Source: Antedon mediterranea (taxonomy: Eukaryota > Echinodermata > Crinoidea > Comatulida > Antedonidae). Taken from it: 64,000 nucleotides of DNA. Position numbers and translations under genes: made by a program. The stretch spans positions 21,486,101-21,550,100 of the forward strand of contig NC_092677.1 of the NCBI RefSeq assembly GCF_964355755.1, read 5' to 3'. This document shows, piece by piece, positions 10,183-22,917 of the stretch. The notes beneath the pieces were generated by a model, which saw only the letters and a list, made by a program, of their open reading frames with translations, was not told the origin of the DNA and did no database searches. Position 1 is the first letter of the stretch. Every line of letters begins with the position of its first letter.

Positions 10183-12420
10183 CATTTCGATGAAACTTGG
10201 TTACACAAAAACATCAAACTGCTTAAAATCACATTAGAAACCGTTTTAGACCATTTTGAGCATTTCGTTAAAACTTTTCACACAAAAACATCAAAGTCCA
10301 CAAAATAGCTTCATATCGTATTTAAAAACGTTTTAGACCATTTTGAGCATTTCGAAAAAACTTTTTCACACAAAACATCAAAGTTTACAAAATAGCTTCA
10401 AATCGCATTTGGAGACGTTTTAGACCATTTTGTGATTTTCGAAAAAAATTGTTGACATAAAAACACCAAAGTGCTCAGAATACCTTCAAATCGCATTTTG
10501 AGAAGTTTTAGACCATTTTGTGATTTTCGAAAAAACTTGTTAACATAAAAACACCAAAGTGCTCAGAATACCTTCAAATCGTATTTTGAGACGTTTTAGA
10601 CCATTTTGTGATTTTCGAAAAAACTTGTTAACATAAAAACACCAAAGTGCTTAGAAAAGCTTCAAATCGCATTTGGAGACGTTTTAGACCATTTTGTTCA
10701 TTTCGATTAAACTTGGTTACACAAAAACATCAAAGAGCACAAAAGAGCTTAATATCGTATTTAAAAACGTTTTAGACCATTTTGAGCATTTCGACAAAAC
10801 TTTTTCAAACAAAACATCAAAGTGTACAGAATAGCTTTAAATCGCATTTGGAGACGTTTTAGACCATTTTGTAGTTTTCGAAAAAACTTCTTAACATAAA
10901 AACACAAAAGAGCTTCAAATCGCATTTGGAGACGTTTTAGACCCTTTTGTGCATTTCGATGAAACTTGGTTACACAAAAACATCAAAGTGCTTAAAATCA
11001 CATTAGAAACCGTTTTAGACCATTTTGAGCATTTCGTTAAAACTTTTCAGAAAAAAACATCAAAGTCCACAAAATAGCTTAATATCGTATTTAAAAACGT
11101 TTTAGACCATTTTGAGCATTTCGAAAAAACTTTTTCACACAAAACATCAAAGTTTACAAAATAGCTTCAAATCGCATTTGGAGACGTTTTAGACCATTTT
11201 GTGATTTTCGAAAAAACTTGTTAACATAAAAACACCAAAGTGCTCAGAATACCTTCAAATCGCATTTGGAGACGTTTTAGACCATTTTGTGATTTTCGAA
11301 AAAACTTGTTAACATAAAAACACCAAAGTGCTTAGAAAAGTTTCAAATCGCATTTGGAGACGTTTTAGACCATTTTGTTCATTTCGATGAAACTTGGTTA
11401 CACAAAAACATCAAATTGCACAAAATGGCTTAATATGGTATGGGAAAACGTTTTAGACCATTTTGAACGTTTCGAGAAAACTTTTTCACACAAAACTTCA
11501 AAGTGTACAGAATAGCTTCAAATCGCATTAGAAACCGTTTTAGACCATTTTGAGCATTTCGAAAAAACTTTTTCACACAAAACATCAAAGTTTACAAAAT
11601 AGCTTCAAATCACATTTGGAGACGTTCTAGACCATTTTGTGATTTTCAAAAAAACTTGTTAACATAAAAACACCAAAGTGCTCAGAATACCTTCAAATCG
11701 CATTTTGAGACGTTTTAGACCATTTTGTGATTTTCGAAAAAACTTGTTAACATAAAAACACCAAAGTGCTTAGAAAATCTTCAAATCGCATTTGGAGACG
11801 TTTAAGACCATTTTGTTCATTTCGATGAAACTTGGTTACACAAAAACATCAAAGAGCACAAAAGAGCTTAATATCGTATTTAAAAACGTTTTAGACCATT
11901 TTGAGCATTTCAACAAAACTTTTTCACACAAAACATCAAAGTGTACAGAATAGCTTTAAATCGCATTTGGAGACGTTTTAGACCATTTTGTGGTTTTCGA
12001 AAAAACTTGTTAACATAAAAACACAAAAGAGCTAAGAATAGCTTCAAATCGAATTTGGAGACGTTTTAGATCCTTTTGTGCATTTCGATGAAACTTGGTT
12101 ACACAAAAACATCAAAGTGCTTAAAATCACATTAGAAACCGTTTTAGACCATTTTGAGCATTTCGTTAAAACTTTTCACACAAAAACATCAAAGTCCACA
12201 AAATAGCTTAATATCGTATTTAAAAACGTTTTAGACCATTTTGAGCATTTCGAAAAAACTTTTTCACACAAAACATCAAAGTTTACAAAATAGCTTCAAA
12301 TCGCATTTGGAGACGTTTTAGACCATTTTGTGATTTTCGAAAAAACTTGTTAACATAAAAACACCAAAGTGCTTAGAAAATCTTCAAATCGCATTTGGAG
12401 ACGTTTAAGACCATTTTGTG
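10183..12420 (+). repeat. 2,238-bp tandem HOR, copy 1
   Basis: Repeats at 12421-14658 with offset 2,238; for example CGAAAAAAATTG at about 10440 recurs at about 12678, and CTTCTTAA at 10887 recurs 2,238 further on. Base differences between copies are few (TTGACAT at about 10453 against TTAACAT). Confidence 0.88.
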
Positions 12421-14658
12421 CATTTCGATGAAACTTGGTTACACAAAAACATCAAACTGCTTAAAATCACATTAGAAACCGTTTTAGACCATTTTGAGCA
12501 TTTCGTTAAAACTTTTCACACAAAAACATCAAAGTCCACAAAATAGCTTCATATCGTATTTAAAAACGTTTTAGACCATTTTGAGCATTTCGAAAAAACT
12601 TTTTCACACAAAACATCAAAGTTTACAAAATAGCTTCAAATCGCATTTGGAGACGTTTTAGACCATTTTGTGATTTTCGAAAAAAATTGTTAACATAAAA
12701 ACACCAAAGTGCTCAGAATACCTTCAAATCGCATTTTGAGAAGTTTTAGACCATTTTGTGATTTTCGAAAAAACTTGTTAACATAAAAACACCAAAGTGC
12801 TCAGAATACCTTCAAATCGTATTTTGAGACGTTTTAGACCATTTTGTGATTTTCGAAAAAACTTGTTAACATAAAAACACCAAAGTGCTTAGAAAAGCTT
12901 CAAATCGCATTTGGAGACGTTTTAGACCATTTTGTTCATTTCGATTAAACTTGGTTACACAAAAACATCAAAGAGCACAAAAGAGCTTAATATCGTATTT
13001 AAAAACGTTTTAGACCATTTTGAGCATTTCGACAAAACTTTTTCAAACAAAACATCAAAGTGTACAGAATAGCTTTAAATCGCATTTGGAGACGTTTTAG
13101 ACCATTTTGTAGTTTTCGAAAAAACTTCTTAACATAAAAACACAAAAGAGCTTCAAATCGCATTTGGAGACGTTTTAGACCCTTTTGTGCATTTCGATGA
13201 AACTTGGTTACACAAAAACATCAAAGTGCTTAAAATCACATTAGAAACCGTTTTAGACCATTTTGAGCATTTCGTTAAAACTTTTCAGAAAAAAACATCA
13301 AAGTCCACAAAATAGCTTAATATCGTATTTAAAAACGTTTTAGACCATTTTGAGCATTTCGAAAAAACTTTTTCACACAAAACATCAAAGTTTACAAAAT
13401 AGCTTCAAATCGCATTTGGAGACGTTTTAGACCATTTTGTGATTTTCGAAAAAACTTGTTAACATAAAAACACCAAAGTGCTCAGAATACCTTCAAATCG
13501 CATTTGGAGACGTTTTAGACCATTTTGTGATTTTCGAAAAAACTTGTTAACATAAAAACACCAAAGTGCTTAGAAAAGTTTCAAATCGCATTTGGAGACG
13601 TTTTAGACCATTTTGTTCATTTCGATGAAACTTGGTTACACAAAAACATCAAATTGCACAAAATGGCTTAATATGGTATGGGAAAACGTTTTAGACCATT
13701 TTGAACGTTTCGAGAAAACTTTTTCACACAAAACTTCAAAGTGTACAGAATAGCTTCAAATCGCATTAGAAACCGTTTTAGACCATTTTGAGCATTTCGA
13801 AAAAACTTTTTCACACAAAACATCAAAGTTTACAAAATAGCTTCAAATCACATTTGGAGACGTTCTAGACCATTTTGTGATTTTCAAAAAAACTTGTTAA
13901 CATAAAAACACCAAAGTGCTCAGAATACCTTCAAATCGCATTTTGAGACGTTTTAGACCATTTTGTGATTTTCGAAAAAACTTGTTAACATAAAAACACC
14001 AAAGTGCTTAGAAAATCTTCAAATCGCATTTGGAGACGTTTAAGACCATTTTGTTCATTTCGATGAAACTTGGTTACACAAAAACATCAAAGAGCACAAA
14101 AGAGCTTAATATCGTATTTAAAAACGTTTTAGACCATTTTGAGCATTTCAACAAAACTTTTTCACACAAAACATCAAAGTGTACAGAATAGCTTTAAATC
14201 GCATTTGGAGACGTTTTAGACCATTTTGTGGTTTTCGAAAAAACTTGTTAACATAAAAACACAAAAGAGCTAAGAATAGCTTCAAATCGCATTTGGAGAC
14301 GTTTTAGATCCTTTTGTGCATTTCGATGAAACTTGGTTACACAAAAACATCAAAGTGCTTAAAATCACATTAGAAACCGTTTTAGACCATTTTGAGCATT
14401 TCGTTAAAACTTTTCACACAAAAACATCAAAGTCCACAAAATAGCTTAATATCGTATTTAAAAACGTTTTAGACCATTTTGAGCATTTCGAAAAAACTTT
14501 TTCACACAAAACATCAAAGTTTACAAAATAACTTCAAATCGCATTTGGAGACGTTTTAGACCATTTTGTGATTTTCGAAAAAACTTGTTAACATAAAAAC
14601 ACCAAAGTGCTTAGAAAATCTTCAAATCGCATTTGGAGACGTTTAAGACCATTTTGTT
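12421..14658 (+). repeat. 2,238-bp tandem HOR, copy 2
   Basis: Second copy of 10183-12420. It ends where GTTTAAGACCATTTTGTG would begin a third copy, but GTTTAAGACCATTTTGTTC follows. The same pair occurs at 30902-33139 and 33140-35377 inside the large second copy. Confidence 0.88.
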
Positions 14659-16227
14659 CATTTCGATTAAACTTGGTTACACAAAAACATCAAAGAGCAC
14701 AAAAGAGCTTAATATCGTATTTAAAAACGTTTTAGACCATTTTGAGCATTTCGACAAAACTTTTTCAAACAAAACATCAAAGTGTACAGAATAGCTTTAA
14801 ATCGCATTTGGAGACGTTTTAGACCATTTTGTAGTTTTCGAAAAAACTTGTTAACATAAAAACACAAAAGAGCTAAGAATAGCTTCAAATCGCATTTGGA
14901 GACGTTTTAGACCCTTTTGTGCATTTCGATGAAACTTGGTTACACAAAAACATCAAAGTGCTTAAAATCACATTAGAAACCGTTTTAGACCATTTTGAGC
15001 ATTTCGTTAAAACTTTTCAGACAAAAACATCAAAGTCCACAAAATAGCTTAATATCGTATTTAAAAACGTTTTAGACCATTTTGAGCATTTCGAAAAAAC
15101 TTTTTCACACAAAACATCAAAGTTTACAAAATAGCTTCAAATCGCATTTGGAGACGTTTTAGACCATTTTGTGATTTTCGAAAAAACTTGTTAACATAAA
15201 AACACCAAAGTGCTCAGAATACCTTCAAATCGCATTTTGAGACGTTTTAGACCATTTTGTGATTTTCGAAAAAACTTGTTAACTTAAAAACACCAAAGTG
15301 CTTAGAAAATCTTCAAATCGCATTTGGTGACGTTTTAGACCATTTTGAGCATTTCGATAAAATTTTACACACAAAAACATCAAAGTGCACAAAATAGCTT
15401 AATATGGTATTTAAAAACGTTTTAGACCATTTTGAGCATTTCGACAAAGCTTTTTCTCACAAAACATCAAAGTGTACAGAATAGCTTCAAATCGCATTTG
15501 GAGACGTTTTAGACCATTTTGTGCATTTCGATGAAACTTGGTTACACAAAAACATCAAAGTGCTTAAAATCACATTTTGAGCATTTCGTTAAAACTGTTC
15601 ACACAAAAACATCAAAGAGCAAAAAATAGCTTTATATCGTATTTAAAAACGTTTTAGACAATTTTGAGCATTTCGACAAAACTTTTTCACACAAAACATC
15701 AAAGTGTACAGAATAGCTTTAAATCGCATTTGGAGACTTTTTAGACCATTTTGTTCATTTCGATGAAACTTGGTTACATAAAAACATCAAATTGCACAAA
15801 ATGGCTTAATATGGTATGGGAAAACGTTTTAGACCATTTTGAACATTTCGAGAAAACTTTTTCACACAAAACTTCAAAGTGTACAGAATAGCTTCAAATC
15901 GCATTTGAAACCGTTTTAGACCATTTTGAGCATTTCGAAAAAACTTTTTAACACAAAACATCAAAGTTTACAAAATAGCTTCAAATCGCATTTGGAGACG
16001 TTTTAGACCATTTTGTGATTTTCGAAAAAACTTGTTAACATAAAAACACCAAAGTGCTTAGAAAAGTTTCAAATCGCATTTGGAGACGTTTTAGACCATT
16101 TTGTTCATTTCGATGAAACTTGGTTACACAAAAACATCAAATTGCACAAAATGGCTTAATATGGTATGGGAAAACGTTTTAGACCATTTTGAACGTTTCG
16201 AGAAAACTTTTTCACACAAAACTTCAA
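14659..16227 (+). repeat. Satellite stretch with J/C/H monomers
   Basis: Types I, F, G, D, E, A, B, J, fused D/E, C and H in an order similar to that around 5,000-6,200. Local variants are AGCTTTATATCG near 15630 and TTTTTAACACAAAAC near 15950. No gene or insertion. Confidence 0.84.
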
Positions 16228-18350
16228 AGTGTACAGAATAGCTTCAAATCGCATTTGGAGACGTTTTAACCCATTTTGAGCATTTCGATAAAATTTTACA
16301 CACAAAAACATCAAAGTGCACAAAATAGCTTAATATGGTATTTAAAAACGTTTTAGACCATTTTGAGCATTTCAACAAAACTTTTTCTCACAAAACATCA
16401 AAGTGTACAGAATAGCTTCAAATCGCATTTGGAGACATTTTAGACCATTTTGTGCATTTCGATGAAACTTGGTTACACAAAAACATCAAAGTGCTTAAAA
16501 TCACATTTTGAGCATTTCGTTAAAACTTTTCACACAAAAACATCAAAGTCCACAAAATAGCTTAATATCGTATTTAAAAACGTTTTAGACCATTTTGAGC
16601 ATTTCGAAAAAACTTTTCCACACAAAACATCAAAGTTTACAAAATAGCTTCAAATCGCATTTGGAGACGTTTTAGACCATTTTGTGATTTTCGAAAAAAA
16701 CTTGTTAACAAAAAAACACCAAAGTGCTCAGAATACCTTCAAATCGTGTTTTGAGACGTTTTAGACCATTTTGTAATTTTCGAAAAAACTTGTTAACATA
16801 AAAACACCAAAGTGCTCAGAATACCTTCACATCGCATTTTGAGACGTTTTAGACCATTTTGTGATTTTCGAAAAAACTTGTTAACATAAAAACACCAAAG
16901 TGCTTAGAAAAGCTTGAAATCGCATTTGGAGACGTTTTAGACCATTTTGTGAATTTCGATGAAACTTGGTTAAAGTGCTTAAAATCACATTTTGAGCATT
17001 TCGTTAAAACTTTTCACACAAAAACATCAAAGAGTAAAAAATAGCTTAATATCGTATTTAAAAACGTTTTAGACCATTTTGAGCATTTCGACAAAATTTT
17101 TTCACACAAAACATCAAAGTGTACAGAATAGCTTTAAATCGCATTTGGAGACGTTTTAGACCATTTTGTTCATTTCGATGAAACAAAAACACAAAAACAT
17201 CAAATTGCACAAAATGGCTTAATATGATATGGGAAAACGTTTTAGACCATTTTGAACATTTCGTTAAAAGTTTTCACAAAAAAACATCAAAGTCCACAAA
17301 ATAGCTTAATATCGTATTTAAAAACGTTTTAGACCATTTTGAGCATTTCGAAAAAACTTTTTCACACAAAACATCAAAGTTTACAAAATAGCTTCAAATC
17401 GCATTTGGAGACGTTTTAGACCATTTTGTGATTTTCGAAAAAACTTGTTAACATAAAAACACCAAAGTGCTCAGAATACCTTCAAATCGCATTTTGAGAC
17501 GTTTTAGACCATTTTGTGATTTTCGAAAAAACTTGTTAACATAAAAACACCAAAGTGCTCAGAATACCTTCAAATCGTGTTTTGAGACGTTTTAGACCAT
17601 TTTGTGATTTTGGAAAAACTTGTTAACATAAAAACACCAAAGTGCTCAGAATACCTTCAAATCGCATTTGGAGACGTTTTAGACCATTTTGTGATTTTCG
17701 AAAAAACTTGTTAACATAAAAACACCAAAGTGCTCAGAAAAGCTTCAAATCGCAATTGGAGACGTTTTAAACCATTTTGTTCATTTCGATGAAACTTGGT
17801 TACACAAAAACATCAAATTGCACAAAATGGCTTTATATTGTATGGGAAAACGTTTTAGACCATTTTGAACATTTCGAGAAAACTTTTTCACACAAAACTT
17901 CAAAGTGTACAGAATAGCTTCAAATCGCATTAGAAACCGTTTTAGACCATTTTGAGCATTTCGAAAAAACTTTTTCACACAAAACATCAAGGTTTACAAA
18001 ATAGCTTCAAATCGCATTTGGAGACGTTTTAGACCATTTTGTGATTTTCGAAAAAACTTGTTAACATAAAAACACCAAAGTGCTCAGAATACCTTCAAAT
18101 CGCATTTTGAGACGTTTTAGACCATTTTGTGATTTTCGAAAAAACTTGTTAACATAAAAATACCAAAGTGCTCAGAATACCTTCAAATCGTGTTTTAAGA
18201 CGTTTTAGACCATTTTGTGATTTTCGAAAAAACTTGTTAACATAAAAACACCAAAGTGCTCAGAATACCTTCAAATCGCATTTGGAGACGTTTTAGACCA
18301 TTTTGTGATTTTCGAAAAAACTTGTTAACATAAAAACACCAAAGTGCTCA
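16228..18350 (+). repeat. 3,949-bp-offset duplication, copy 1
   Basis: Matches about 20177-22299 at offset 3,949 (CGTTTTAACCC at 16262 and 20211). Includes a type E with AAAGAGTAAAAAATAGC, the 86-bp type C variant and runs of type B. A one-base difference is seen at about 18197 (GTTTTAAGAC against GTTTTGAGAC). A satellite-derived minus-strand frame of 69 codons is duplicated with it (17781-17990 and 21730-21939). Confidence 0.88.
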
Positions 18351-20176
18351 GAATACCTTCAAATCGTGTTTTGAGACGTTTTAGACCATTTTGTAATTTT
18401 CGAAAAAACTTGTTAACATAAAAACACCAAAGTGCTCAGAAAACCTTCACATCGCATTTTGAGACGTTTTAGACCATTTTGTGATTTTCGAAAAAACTTG
18501 TTAACATAAAAACACCAAAGTGCTTAGAAAAGCTTGAAATCGCATTTGGAGACGTTTTAGACCATTTTGTGCATTTCGATGAAACTTGGTTACACAAAAA
18601 CATCAAAGTGCTTAAAATCACATTAGAAACCGTTTTAGACCATTTTGAGCATTTCGTTAAAACTTTTCACACAAAAACATCAAAGTCCACAAAATAGCTT
18701 AATATCGTATTTAAAAACGTTTTAGACCATTTTGAGCATTTCGAAAAAACTTTTCCACACAAAACATCAAAGTTTACAAAATAGCTTCAAATCGCATTTG
18801 GAGACGTTTTAGACCATTTTGTGATTTTCGAAAAAACTTGTTAACATAAAAACACCAAAGTGCTCAGAATACCTTCAAATCGTATTTTGAGACGTTTTAG
18901 ACAATTTTGTGATTTTCGAAAAAACTTGCTAACATAAAAACACCAAAGTGCTTAGAAAAGCTTCATATCGCATTTGGAGACGTTTTAGACCATTTTGTGC
19001 ATTTCGATGAAACTTGGTTACACAAAAACATCAAAGTGCTTAAAATCACTTTTTGAGCATTTCGTTAAAACTTTTCACACAAAAACATCAAAGAGCAAAA
19101 AATAGCTTAATATCGTATTTAAAAACGTTTTAGACCATTTTGAGCATTTCGACAAAACTTTTTCACACAAAACATCAAAGTGTACAAAATAGCTTCAAAT
19201 CGCATTTGGAGACGTTTTAGACAATTTTGTGATTTTCGAAAAAACTTGTTTACATAAAAACACCAAAGTGCTAAGAATAGCTTCCAATCGCATTTGGAGA
19301 CGTTTTAGACCCTTTTGTGCATTTCGATGAAACTTGGTTACACAAAAACATCAAAGTGCTTAAAATCACATTAGAAACCGTTTTAGAACATTTTGAGCAT
19401 TTCGTTAAAATTTTTCACAGAAAAACATCAAAGAGCAAAAAATAGCTTAATATCGTATTTAAAAACGTTTTAGACCATTTTGAGCATTTCGACAAAACTT
19501 TTTCACACAAAACAACAAAGTGTACAGAATAGCTTCAAATCGCATTTGGAGACGTTTTAACCCATTTTGAGCATTTCGATAAAATTTTACACACAAAAAC
19601 ATCAAAGTGCACAAAATAGCTTAATATGGTATTTAAAAACGTTTTAGACCATTTTGAGCATTTCAACAAAACTTTTTCTCACAAAACATCAAAGTGTACA
19701 GAATAGCTTCAAATCGCATTTGGAGACGTTTTAGACCATTTTGTGCATTTCGATGAAACTTGGTTACACAAAAACATCAAAGTGCTTAAAATCACATTTT
19801 GAGCATTTCGTTAAAACTTTTCACACAAAAACATCAAAGTCCACAAAATAGCTTAATATCGTATTTAAAAACGTTATAGACCATTTTGAGCATTTCGAAA
19901 AAACTTTTCCACACAAAACACCAAAGTGCTCAGAATACCTTCAAATCGCATTTGGAGACGTTTTAGACCCTTTTGTGCATTTCGATGAAACTTGGTTACA
20001 CAAAAACATCAAAGTGCTTAAAATCACATTAGAAACCGTTTTAGACCATTTTGAGCATTTCGTTAAAATTTTTCACAGAAAAACATCAAAGAGCAAAAAA
20101 TAGCTTAATATCGTATTTAAAAACGTTTTAGACCATTTTGAGCATTTCGACAAAACTTTTTCACACAAAACATCAA
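18351..20176 (+). repeat. Satellite stretch with 658-bp tandem pair
   Basis: B-rich monomers, then D, E, F and J types. A 658-bp tandem period links 19302 with 19960 and 19552 with 20210 (CGTTTTAACCC marker). At about 19915 a type A core is joined to a type B tail (CCACACAAAACACCAAAGTG), a hybrid monomer. No gene. Confidence 0.84.
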
Positions 20177-22299
20177 AGTGTACAGAATAGCTTCAAATCG
20201 CATTTGGAGACGTTTTAACCCATTTTGAGCATTTCGATAAAATTTTACACACAAAAACATCAAAGTGCACAAAATAGCTTAATATGGTATTTAAAAACGT
20301 TTTAGACCATTTTGAGCATTTCAACAAAACTTTTTCTCACAAAACATCAAAGTGTACAGAATAGCTTCAAATCGCATTTGGAGACATTTTAGACCATTTT
20401 GTGCATTTCGATGAAACTTGGTTACACAAAAACATCAAAGTGCTTAAAATCACATTTTGAGCATTTCGTTAAAACTTTTCACACAAAAACATCAAAGTCC
20501 ACAAAATAGCTTAATATCGTATTTAAAAACGTTTTAGACCATTTTGAGCATTTCGAAAAAACTTTTCCACACAAAACATCAAAGTTTACAAAATAGCTTC
20601 AAATCGCATTTGGAGACGTTTTAGACCATTTTGTGATTTTCGAAAAAAACTTGTTGACATAAAAACACCAAAGTGCTCAGAATACCTTCAAATCGTGTTT
20701 TGAGACGTTTTAGACCATTTTGTAATTTTCGAAAAAACTTGTTAACATAAAAACACCAAAGTGCTCAGAATACCTTCACATCGCATTTTGAGACGTTTTA
20801 GACCATTTTGTGATTTTCGAAAAAACTTGTTAACATAAAAACACCAAAGTGCTTAGAAAAGCTTGAAATCGCATTTGGAGACGTTTTAGACCATTTTGTG
20901 AATTTCGATGAAACTTGGTTAAAGTGCTTAAAATCACATTTTGAGCATTTCGTTAAAACTTTTCACACAAAAACATCAAAGAGTAAAAAATAGCTTAATA
21001 TCGTATTTAAAAACGTTTTAGACCATTTTGAGCATTTCGACAAAATTTTTTCACACAAAACATCAAAGTGTACAGAATAGCTTTAAATCGCATTTGGAGA
21101 CGTTTTAGACCATTTTGTTCATTTCGATGAAACAAAAACACAAAAACATCAAATTGCACAAAATGGCTTAATATGATATGGGAAAACGTTTTAGACCATT
21201 TTGAACATTTCGTTAAAAGTTTTCACAAAAAAACATCAAAGTCCACAAAATAGCTTAATATCGTATTTAAAAACGTTTTAGACCATTTTGAGCATTTCGA
21301 AAAAACTTTTTCACACAAAACATCAAAGTTTACAAAATAGCTTCAAATCGCATTTGGAGACGTTTTAGACCATTTTGTGATTTTCGAAAAAACTTGTTAA
21401 CATAAAAACACCAAAGTGCTCAGAATACCTTCAAATCGCATTTTGAGACGTTTTAGACCATTTTGTGATTTTCGAAAAAACTTGTTAACATAAAAACACC
21501 AAAGTGCTCAGAATACCTTCAAATCGTGTTTTGAGACGTTTTAGACCATTTTGTGATTTTGGAAAAACTTGTTAACATAAAAACACCAAAGTGCTCAGAA
21601 TACCTTCAAATCGCATTTGGAGACGTTTTAGACCATTTTGTGATTTTCGAAAAAACTTGTTAACATAAAAACACCAAAGTGCTCAGAAAAGCTTCAAATC
21701 GCAATTGGAGACGTTTTAAACCATTTTGTTCATTTCGATGAAACTTGGTTACACAAAAACATCAAATTGCACAAAATGGCTTTATATTGTATGGGAAAAC
21801 GTTTTAGACCATTTTGAACATTTCGAGAAAACTTTTTCACACAAAACTTCAAAGTGTACAGAATAGCTTCAAATCGCATTAGAAACCGTTTTAGACCATT
21901 TTGAGCATTTCGAAAAAACTTTTTCACACAAAACATCAAGGTTTACAAAATAGCTTCAAATCGCATTTGGAGACGTTTTAGACCATTTTGTGATTTTCGA
22001 AAAAACTTGTTAACATAAAAACACCAAAGTGCTCAGAATACCTTCAAATCGCATTTTGAGACGTTTTAGACCATTTTGTGATTTTCGAAAAAACTTGTTA
22101 ACATAAAAATACCAAAGTGCTCAGAATACCTTCAAATCGTGTTTTGAGACGTTTTAGACCATTTTGTGATTTTCGAAAAAACTTGTTAACATAAAAACAC
22201 CAAAGTGCTCAGAATACCTTCAAATCGCATTTGGAGACGTTTTAGACCATTTTGTGATTTTCGAAAAAACTTGTTAACATAAAAACACCAAAGTGCTCA
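20177..22299 (+). repeat. 3,949-bp-offset duplication, copy 2
   Basis: Second copy of about 16228-18350. It then leads into the 515-bp tandem pair. The two copies flank the 18351-20176 stretch, as expected from a tandem duplication of about 3.9 kb. Confidence 0.87.
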
Positions 22300-22917
22300 G
22301 AAAAGCTTCAAATCGCATTTGGAGACGTTTTAAACCATTTTGTTCATTTCGATGAAACTTGGTTACACAAAAATATCAAAGAGCACAAAAGTATTTAAAA
22401 ACGTTTTAGACCATTTTGAGCATTTCGAAAAAACTTTTTCACACAAAACATCAAGGTTTACAAAATAGCTTCAAATCGCATTTGGAGACGTTTTAGACCA
22501 TTTTGTGATTTTCGAAAAAACTTGTTAACATAAAAACACCAAAGTGCTCAGAATACCTTCAAATCGCATTTTGAGACGTTTTAGACCATTTTGTGATTTT
22601 CGAAAAAACTTGTTAACATAAAAATACCAAAGTGCTCAGAATACCTTCAAATCGTGTTTTAAGACGTTTTAGACCATTTTGTGATTTTCGAAAAAACTTG
22701 TTAACATAAAAACACCAAAGTGCTCAGAATACCTTCAAATCGAATTTGGAGACGTTTTAGACCATTTTGTGATTTTCGAAAAAACTTGTTAACATAAAAA
22801 CACCAAAGTGCTCAGAAAAGCTTCAAATCGCATTTGGAGACGTTTTAAACCATTTTGTTCATTTCGATGAAACTTGGTTACACAAAAATATCAAAGAGCA
22901 CAAAAGTATTTAAAAAC
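21888..22917 (+). repeat. 515-bp hexameric HOR, two copies
   Basis: Two tandem copies, 21888-22402 and 22403-22917, each made of one A, four B and one short I monomer (87+88+88+88+88+76 = 515). Both carry AACATCAAGG near the start and AAAATACCAAAG. Small differences include GTTTTGAGAC against GTTTTAAGAC and GCATTTGG against GAATTTGG. Confidence 0.9.

Larger units (their letters stand above)
2101..16254 (+). repeat. Large segmental duplication, copy 1 (~14.2 kb)
   Basis: Collinear with about 22820-37061 at a constant offset of 20,719 (checked at about 2461, 3025, 4371, 9961, 12421 and 15601). Only scattered single-base differences were seen: 8234, 9711, 11264, 12052, 13440, 15660 and 15738 each differ from the base 20,719 further on. 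Near 16,050 this copy lacks one 88-bp monomer that the other copy has. The left edge lies within a monomer at about 2101, and the right edge at about 16255, where GCATTTGGAG replaces GCATTAGAAAC. Confidence 0.9.

Noticed and set aside
17781-17990. Minus-strand open frame of 69 codons (same at 21730-21939)
   Set aside because: Also satellite translation with the recurrent CVKKF and QNGLKR pattern. The two copies reflect the 3,949-bp duplication and not gene conservation.
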